From Pseudomonadota bacterium (GTDB taxonomy: Bacteria > Pseudomonadota > Alphaproteobacteria > Rhodospirillales > Magnetospirillaceae), in the NCBI GenBank assembly GCA_023426365.1, contig JAFAAW010000066.1, positions 1 through 18,716 of the forward strand: a DNA stretch of 18,716 nt. Reading direction: 5' to 3'. Of the stretch, positions 14,627 through 18,716 are shown piece after piece. The translations under genes were made by a program, and so were the position numbers. The notes beneath the pieces were generated by a model. That model did not search any database, was not told the origin of the DNA, and saw nothing but the letters and a program-made list of their open reading frames with translations. The number at the start of each line of letters is the position of its first letter. Position 1 is the first letter of the stretch.

Positions 14627-16165
14627 ATGCCGTCCACTCGCTATTTCCGCCTGGTGGTTGCCGCGCTGACCGTCGCCATGTGTGGCGCTTTCGCCCTTTC
14701 CGCATGGCACGACCGCAAGGCCACCCGGGCGGAGGCCGGCGACGACCTGGGCGAAATCGCGCGACTGATGGAGGAGCATACCGGCGCGGCCCTGCTGGCC
14801 GGCGATCTGCAATTGTCGCGCCTTCAGGACCTGATGGGGCGCCGCACCCCGGCGCAGATGGCGATGCCGGCCGACGGCGCGGCCCTGAAACGGCTGACCG
14901 CCGATCTTCCCATGTGGGATTCGGTGTGGATTTTCGATGCCGACGCCCGGGTTCGCGCCTCCAGCTACGATCTGCCGCCGGGCGGCATGAACGTGGGCGA
15001 CCGCGCCTATTACACCGCGCTGCGCGACGGCGCCGCCAATTTCATCGGCCCGCTGATCTGGGGGCGGCTGCGCAAGGAGCCGTTCTTCACCGTGTCGCGC
15101 CGCCTGCAAGACCAGGCCGGCCGCTTCCTCGGCGGCATCCAGGTGTCGCTGAAGGCAAGCTACTTCATCGATTTCTACCGCAATCTGTCGTCCGTGCCCG
15201 ACACCGTGTTCGCCATCTACCGCGATGACGGCAGCCTGGTCATGCGTTCCATCCTGCCGCCCGGGCAGGAGACCTTTCCCAAGCCGCAATTGCTGTTGAA
15301 CCAGCTTGCCCGCGCCCCCAGCGGCCTTTATCAGGCGGTCACCATCTATGACGACATGGAGCGGCTGTGGGTCTATCGGCGCATGGCCGGCCAGCCGCTG
15401 GTGGTGGTGGCCGGCATTCCGGTCAAGCAGATCTTCGCCGGCTGGCGCGAGCGCACCTTGCGCAACGGCGTGATCGCGGCCGTGATCCTGGCCGCGTTCC
15501 TGGCGGTGGCGTCCAAGCTGTCGGCCACGTTGCAGCGCGAGGCCAGCCTGCGCGCGCGGGCCGAGGCGCTGCTGGCGGACAAGGAAATCCTGTTCCAGGA
15601 AATCCACCACCGGGTGAAGAACAACCTCCAGATCATCGCCAGCTTCCTGACCATGCAGGCGGTGCACGCCCGCGACCCCGCCATCAGCGCCGCCTTCGAC
15701 GAGGCGCTGTCGCGCCTGCAATCCATGGGGCTGGTGCACCAGATCCTGTACGAGCAGAACCAGGCGTCCGAAGTCTCGGTGGATTCCTATCTGTGCGCAC
15801 TGGCCGCCAGTGTGGGCCAGACCTACGGCGCCGAGGGGCGCGGCATCGCCATCTCCATCCAGGCCGCCGACATCAAGCTGGTGCTGGACCAGGCGGTGCC
15901 GCTGGCGCTGCTGGCCAACGAGGCGCTCACCAACGCGCTCAAGCACGCCTTTCCCGACCAGCGCGGCGGCCACATCCAGATGGGGCTGTCGCGCGAGGGC
16001 GACCACATGGTGTTCGTGCTGTGCGACGACGGCGTCGGCATGACGGCCGATGCCAAGCGCGGCCTGGGCATGACCATCCTCAATTCGCTGACCCGCCAGT
16101 TGGAGGGCCGGATGGCCTGGAGCACCGGCCCCGGCACCCGCCTGACCGTCACCTTCCCCGCCTGA
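14627..16165 (+). CDS. Membrane sensor histidine kinase, HisKA_2 family, with periplasmic Cache-type sensor
   Basis: A 512-residue inner-membrane kinase. The first membrane helix is near 7-26 and the second near 281-300. The roughly 255-residue periplasmic region between them resembles a double Cache/PDC sensor (NVGDRAYYTALRDG, FFTVSRRLQDQAGRFLGGI). The cytoplasmic part has no HAMP, PAS or receiver domain. It has a HisKA_2 dimerisation box, EIHHRVKNNLQIIASFLTMQ, with His328 the likely phosphorylated residue, then a compact ATPase with Asn431/Asn436 in NEALTNALKHAFP, CDDGVGM and GLGMTIL. AGGAA about 9 bases before the ATG supports the start. No response regulator is adjacent. HisKA_2 kinases often act on stand-alone or PhyR-like regulators; ligand and partner are unknown. 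A 12-bp inverted repeat follows the stop. Confidence 0.93.
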   Translation: MPSTRYFRLVVAALTVAMCGAFALSAWHDRKATRAEAGDDLGEIARLMEEHTGAALLAGDLQLSRLQDLMGRRTPAQMAMPADGAALKRLTADLPMWDSVWIFDADARVRASSYDLPPGGMNVGDRAYYTALRDGAANFIGPLIWGRLRKEPFFTVSRRLQDQAGRFLGGIQVSLKASYFIDFYRNLSSVPDTVFAIYRDDGSLVMRSILPPGQETFPKPQLLLNQLARAPSGLYQAVTIYDDMERLWVYRRMAGQPLVVVAGIPVKQIFAGWRERTLRNGVIAAVILAAFLAVASKLSATLQREASLRARAEALLADKEILFQEIHHRVKNNLQIIASFLTMQAVHARDPAISAAFDEALSRLQSMGLVHQILYEQNQASEVSVDSYLCALAASVGQTYGAEGRGIAISIQAADIKLVLDQAVPLALLANEALTNALKHAFPDQRGGHIQMGLSREGDHMVFVLCDDGVGMTADAKRGLGMTILNSLTRQLEGRMAWSTGPGTRLTVTFPA

Positions 16166-16175
16166 GGCGGCGGCA

Positions 16176-16216
16176 CGTTAGACCGTGCTGCCCAAAATGT
16201 GCACCACGGTCTAACG
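16176..16216 (+). terminator. Perfect 12-bp inverted repeat after the kinase gene, terminator-like
   Basis: CGTTAGACCGTG (16176-16187) and CACGGTCTAACG (16205-16216) are exact reverse complements around a 17-base spacer, starting 10 bp after the kinase stop. Three more internal pairs are possible past a C-C mismatch. Downstream CTTGTAATTCTTG is only mildly T-rich, so termination is uncertain. A protein-binding site is an alternative. Confidence 0.5.
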
Positions 16217-16282
16217 CTTGTAATTCTTGCCCTCGCCGGGCGCCGCCTCCGGCGGCTTGGCCGCGCCCGCAATGGGCGCCAG

Positions 16283-16314
16283 AGCAACGCGCCTCATATT
16301 TGAGGCGCGTTGCT
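16283..16314. repeat. Perfect 14-bp palindrome with TATT centre
   Basis: AGCAACGCGCCTCA (16283-16296) and TGAGGCGCGTTGCT (16301-16314) are exact reverse complements separated by TATT. The stem is too long for chance, and no T-tract follows. It could be a dispersed intergenic palindromic element or the core of a larger inverted structure. Copy number in the genome cannot be judged from one window. Confidence 0.8.
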
Positions 16315-16457
16315 ATAGAGCCACAAGCGCTACATCTGGCGCACAGCCGCGATCTGCCGCCATCGCGGCGGCGGCCAAGCGCGCGGAGGCGCGCGTCCCG
16401 CGCAAGGGCCAACCAGAAAACCACACCAGCATGCGTCAGAGTTGACGCGCCATGGTC

Positions 16458-16491
16458 CAAACAAAAACGGCGGAACCTTGCGGTTCCGCCG
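16458..16491 (-). terminator. Rho-independent terminator of asd
   Basis: A perfect 10-bp stem (CGGCGGAACC with GGTTCCGCCG) around a 4-base loop is followed, in the minus direction, by TTTTTGTTTGG. It lies 22 bp past the asd stop codon. Confidence 0.92.
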
Positions 16492-16513
16492 TCCGTGAGC
16501 CAAGCGGGCCGGC

Positions 16514-17533
16514 TTACTTCTTGAGGAAGTCGCGGACCAGCACTTCGGCGATCTGCACCGCGTTCAGCGCGGCACCCTTGCGCAGGTTGTCCGACACGCA
16601 CCAGAACGACAGGCCGTTGTCGATGGTGGGGTCCTGGCGGATGCGGCTGACATAGGTGGCGTCCTCGCCCACGCATTCGATCGGGGTGATGTAGCCGCCG
16701 GGTTCGCGACGGTCCAGCACCACCACGCCGGGGGCGGCTTCCAGGGCGGCGCGGGCCTCTTCGACCGACACCGGCTTTTCGAACTCGACATTGATCGATT
16801 CCGAATGGCCGACGAACACCGGCACGCGCACGCAGGTGGCGTTCACCTTGATCTTGGGGTCCAGGATCTTCTTGGTCTCGACCACCATCTTCCATTCTTC
16901 CTTGGTCGAGCCGTCGTCCATGAAGACGTCGATCTGCGGAATCAGGTTGAAGGCGATGGGCTTGGCGAACTTAACCGGCTCGCGCTGGTCGTTCACATAG
17001 ACGCCGCGGGTCTGCTCGAACAGTTCGTCCATGCCTTCCTTGCCGGCGCCCGACACCGACTGGTAGGTGGACACCACCACGCGCTTGATGCCGCCCAACT
17101 GGTGCAGCGGCTTGAGCGCCACCACCATCTGGATGGTCGAGCAATTGGGGTTGGCGATGATGCCCTTGGTCTTGTACTGGCCGATCGCCTCGGGGTTCAC
17201 TTCCGGAACCACCAGCGGGATGTCGGGGTCCATGCGGAAATGCGAGGTGTTGTCGATCACCACGCAGCCGGCGGCCGCCGCGCGCGGGCTGTGGATGGCC
17301 GACACCTTGGCGCCGGGCGACGACAGGGCGATGTCGGTGCCCTTGAAGTCATAGGTTTCCAGGTCCTGGACCTTGAGGATCTTGTCGTCGCCGAACGACA
17401 CTTCCTTGCCCACGGAACGCGACGACGCCAGCGCCACCACCTCGTCGGCGGGGAAATTGCGCTCGGCCAGCGTCTTGAGAATTTCACGACCCACGTTGCC
17501 GGTGGCGCCGATGACAGCAACCTTGTAACCCAT
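16514..17533 (-). CDS. asd: Aspartate-semialdehyde dehydrogenase
   Basis: Asd reduces aspartyl phosphate to aspartate semialdehyde with NADPH, the branch point to lysine/diaminopimelate, threonine and methionine, in the cytoplasm. The 339-residue protein starts with the NADP-binding motif GATGNVGRE at 9-17. It carries catalytic Cys131 in NPNCST, STYQSVSGAG, and the acid/base His243 in FVGHSESINVEFE, all typical of the family. AGGGA about 4-8 bases upstream supports the ATG. It is probably monocistronic, with a good terminator after it and a hairpin about 66 bp upstream that may end the preceding small gene's transcript. No amino-acid riboswitch is recognisable in the 118-bp leader region. Confidence 0.97.
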   Translation of the reverse strand: MGYKVAVIGATGNVGREILKTLAERNFPADEVVALASSRSVGKEVSFGDDKILKVQDLETYDFKGTDIALSSPGAKVSAIHSPRAAAAGCVVIDNTSHFRMDPDIPLVVPEVNPEAIGQYKTKGIIANPNCSTIQMVVALKPLHQLGGIKRVVVSTYQSVSGAGKEGMDELFEQTRGVYVNDQREPVKFAKPIAFNLIPQIDVFMDDGSTKEEWKMVVETKKILDPKIKVNATCVRVPVFVGHSESINVEFEKPVSVEEARAALEAAPGVVVLDRREPGGYITPIECVGEDATYVSRIRQDPTIDNGLSFWCVSDNLRKGAALNAVQIAEVLVRDFLKK

Positions 17534-17598
17534 GATCCCTACTCTCCGTTATGTGGAGCCCTGGTCTTCGCCCCGAGCGCCTTCCCCATTACGCGAAA

Positions 17599-17621
17599 GC
17601 CCGCGGGAACTGTCCGCGGGC
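17599..17621 (-). terminator. Hairpin between the 34-codon ORF and asd, possible weak terminator
   Basis: On the minus strand GCCCGCGG and CCGCGGGC form a perfect 8-bp GC stem with a 7-base loop, followed by TTTCGCG. The T-tract is short. It lies 30 bp after the stop of the small ORF and about 65 bp before asd, so it could end the small transcript or be part of the asd leader. Confidence 0.45.
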
Positions 17622-17651
17622 CTTGATGCAGTCGTGACGAACCGGCCCGCG

Positions 17652-17756
17652 CTAGTCGGTGATCTTGGTGCCGGTTTTAGTGGTGACGACAGACGTCGCG
17701 CCCTGGGCGGTGCCCAGGCCGTCAATCGCGATGGCGATGGCGAAGCGACCAGACAT
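17652..17756 (-). CDS. Small protein of 34 residues, function unknown
   Basis: ATG at 17756 opens 34 codons ending in TAG at 17652. A perfect GGAGGT ribosome site lies 8 bases upstream, which is stronger than for most of the large genes in this window and is the main reason to call it. The product starts MSGRFAIAIAIDGLG, a short hydrophobic stretch, and ends in a Thr/Val/Lys-rich tail with TTKTGTKITD. It has no cysteine and no clear membrane helix. The ribosome site lies inside a palindrome and a GC hairpin follows the stop, so the unit looks like an independent small gene. I do not recognise a family. It lies between asd and a chemotaxis receptor, both on the same strand. Confidence 0.6.
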   Translation of the reverse strand: MSGRFAIAIAIDGLGTAQGATSVVTTKTGTKITD

Positions 17757-17764
17757 GAAAAATG

Positions 17765-17779
17765 ACCTCCGTCGGAGGT
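17765..17779 (-). promoter_or_regulatory. Palindrome containing the ribosome binding site of the 34-codon ORF
   Basis: The site reads ACCTCCG-A-CGGAGGT on the minus strand, a perfect inverted repeat whose right arm is the Shine-Dalgarno GGAGGT. In RNA it can fold as a 6-bp stem with a GAC loop that hides the ribosome site. As DNA it is also a possible operator. Confidence 0.6.
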
Positions 17780-17864
17780 GTAGGTTTACCGCAACGCGGC
17801 GACGCTTCGCAAGGGGAAAGCCGCCATGGCCCTCCCCTGCCGTTCGGCCGGGCGACAGCTCTGA

Positions 17865-18716
17865 CTATTGGTTGCGGATGCCCGAACACACCCGGGCGAC
17901 GAAGGCGTCGATGTCGTCGTTCATGCCCACCGTGCGCGCCGCCAGGTCGCCGGCGGCCACCAGGACCTGATTGGCGGCCTCGGTGGCGGTGCCGGCCACC
18001 TCGCTGACCTCGCCGATGGTGTTGGCCACGGTCTGCACGCTGGCCGCCACGTCGCGGATCGAGCGGCTGATCTCGGCCACCGCCGCCGATTGCTGTTCGG
18101 TGGCGACCGCGATGCCGGTCGAATTGTCGTTGATGTCGCGGATCATGCCGGCGATGGCGCGCACCGCCTCGACCGCGTGGCTGGTCGCCTCGCGCATGCC
18201 GGCGATCTGCGCCGAGATGTCGTCGGTGGCGCGGCTGGTCTGGTTGGCCAGGTGCTTGACCTCGTTGGCGACCACGGCGAAGCCCTTGCCGGCCTCGCCG
18301 GCCCGCGCCGCCTCGATGGTGGCGTTCAGCGCCAGCAGGTTGGTCTGGCCGGCGATGTCGGTGATCAGGTCCACCACCGCGCCGATGTCGCGGGCGGCGC
18401 GGTCCAGGCTTTCCACCCGGCGGTTGACCAGCTCTGCCTCGCGCCGGGCGTCGTCGGTCATGGTGGCCGAGCGCGCCACCTGGCGGCCGATCTCCTCGAT
18501 GGACTGGTTCATCTCGTCACTGGCCGCCGCCACCGTCTGCACGTTGGCCGAGGTCTGCTCGGCGGCGGCCGAGACCGTCACCGCCTGCGAGGTCGAGCGG
18601 TCGGTGATCTGCGTCATCGACTGCGCCGTCGCCTCCATCTGCGTCGCCGCCGACGACAGATGACCCACAATCCCCCCAACCGCAGCCTCAAAACGTCCCG
18701 CAAGTTCACTCATCTC
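17865..18716 (-). CDS. Methyl-accepting chemotaxis protein, C-terminal signalling domain (5' end outside window)
   Basis: The minus-strand frame is open from the right edge to TAG at 17865, giving the last 283 residues. The ATG near 18713 is internal, because the frame continues upstream as GAG. This is the cytoplasmic coiled-coil domain of a chemoreceptor that controls CheA/CheW. The hairpin tip is present as DLITDIAGQTNLLALN, followed by ATIEAARAGEAGKGFAVVA and NEVKHLANQT. Flanking helices carry Ala/Gln/Glu-rich methylation-type heptads. No NWETF-like CheR-binding tail is present; the protein ends SGIRNQ. The sensor and membrane part lie outside the window, so the stimulus is unknown. Confidence 0.96.
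   Translation of the reverse strand, partial: EMSELAGRFEAAVGGIVGHLSSAATQMEATAQSMTQITDRSTSQAVTVSAAAEQTSANVQTVAAASDEMNQSIEEIGRQVARSATMTDDARREAELVNRRVESLDRAARDIGAVVDLITDIAGQTNLLALNATIEAARAGEAGKGFAVVANEVKHLANQTSRATDDISAQIAGMREATSHAVEAVRAIAGMIRDINDNSTGIAVATEQQSAAVAEISRSIRDVAASVQTVANTIGEVSEVAGTATEAANQVLVAAGDLAARTVGMNDDIDAFVARVCSGIRNQ

Larger units (their letters stand above)
16166..16513. other. Gene-poor 348-bp island of inverted repeats between the kinase and asd
   Basis: No convincing gene fills this gap. It holds three perfect inverted repeats (16176-16216, 16283-16314, and the asd terminator at 16468-16491). The segments flanking the middle palindrome resemble each other in inverted orientation: the minus-strand stretch read leftwards from about 16284 to 16235 and the plus-strand stretch about 16339-16400 share GCGGCCAAGC and CGGAGGCG blocks in the same order. 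Two short GC-rich ORFs here are probably chance. Confidence 0.6.

Noticed and set aside
16211..16297. Minus-strand ORF of 28 codons ending GEGKNYKR, and a plus-strand frame at 16227-16445
   Set aside because: They lack ribosome sites, overlap the perfect palindromes, and use the two arms in frames that do not correspond. Structure, not coding, explains the sequence better.

Overview
The window is GC-rich, compactly coded DNA from an alphaproteobacterium, most likely a Rhodospirillales/Magnetospirillum-like organism. That placement is inference, resting on strong G/C third-position codon use, the ubiK/lgt/midA/pgeF neighbourhood, an OxyR with both redox cysteines, a HisKA_2-type histidine kinase, and the chemotaxis-receptor style. 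No rRNA, tRNA, CRISPR array, transposase or phage gene is visible. Most genes are chromosomal housekeeping genes.

Layout. (1) 1-2208, minus strand: the N-terminal 736 codons of a very large tandem-repeat (cadherin/VCBS-like) surface protein. It runs off the left edge and has no stop inside the window. (2) 2314-4437, minus: uvrB, separated from the adhesin by a strong intrinsic terminator that lies, unusually, between a good promoter and the adhesin start codon. (3) 4594-5610, plus: a patatin-like phospholipase. (4) 5648-7592, minus: proC, a YbjN-domain gene and ubiK. (5) 7727-12305, plus: a tight envelope/respiration operon of hldD, lgt, midA (NDUFAF7-like), pgeF, a possible 25-residue membrane peptide and a lipoprotein made of two copies of one domain. 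(6) 12484-13410, plus: prs with its own promoter, long leader and terminator. (7) 13470-14366, minus: oxyR, divergent from (8) 14627-16165, plus: a membrane sensor kinase with no response regulator next to it. (9) 16166-16513: a gene-poor stretch holding several perfect inverted repeats. (10) 16514-17533, minus: asd. (11) 17652-17756, minus: a 34-codon ORF with a perfect Shine-Dalgarno buried in a palindrome. (12) 17865-18716, minus: the C-terminal signalling half of a chemotaxis receptor, open at the right edge.

How the genes fit together. The central operon links LPS inner-core heptose synthesis (hldD), lipoprotein lipidation (lgt), a complex I assembly methyltransferase (midA) and peptidoglycan quality control (pgeF). 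TGATG stop/start overlaps at two junctions and a possible GTGA overlap at a third suggest translational coupling. ubiK (ubiquinone biosynthesis), transcribed divergently from it, adds a second respiratory function. Asd feeds diaminopimelate, lysine and threonine synthesis. ProC and Prs are general biosynthesis.

The least explained parts are the adhesin leader, the pgeF-downstream mini-ORF and duplicated lipoprotein, the hairpin/G-rich element between oxyR and the kinase, the palindromic island before asd, and the 34-codon ORF. All assignments come from reading the sequence; no database search was run.
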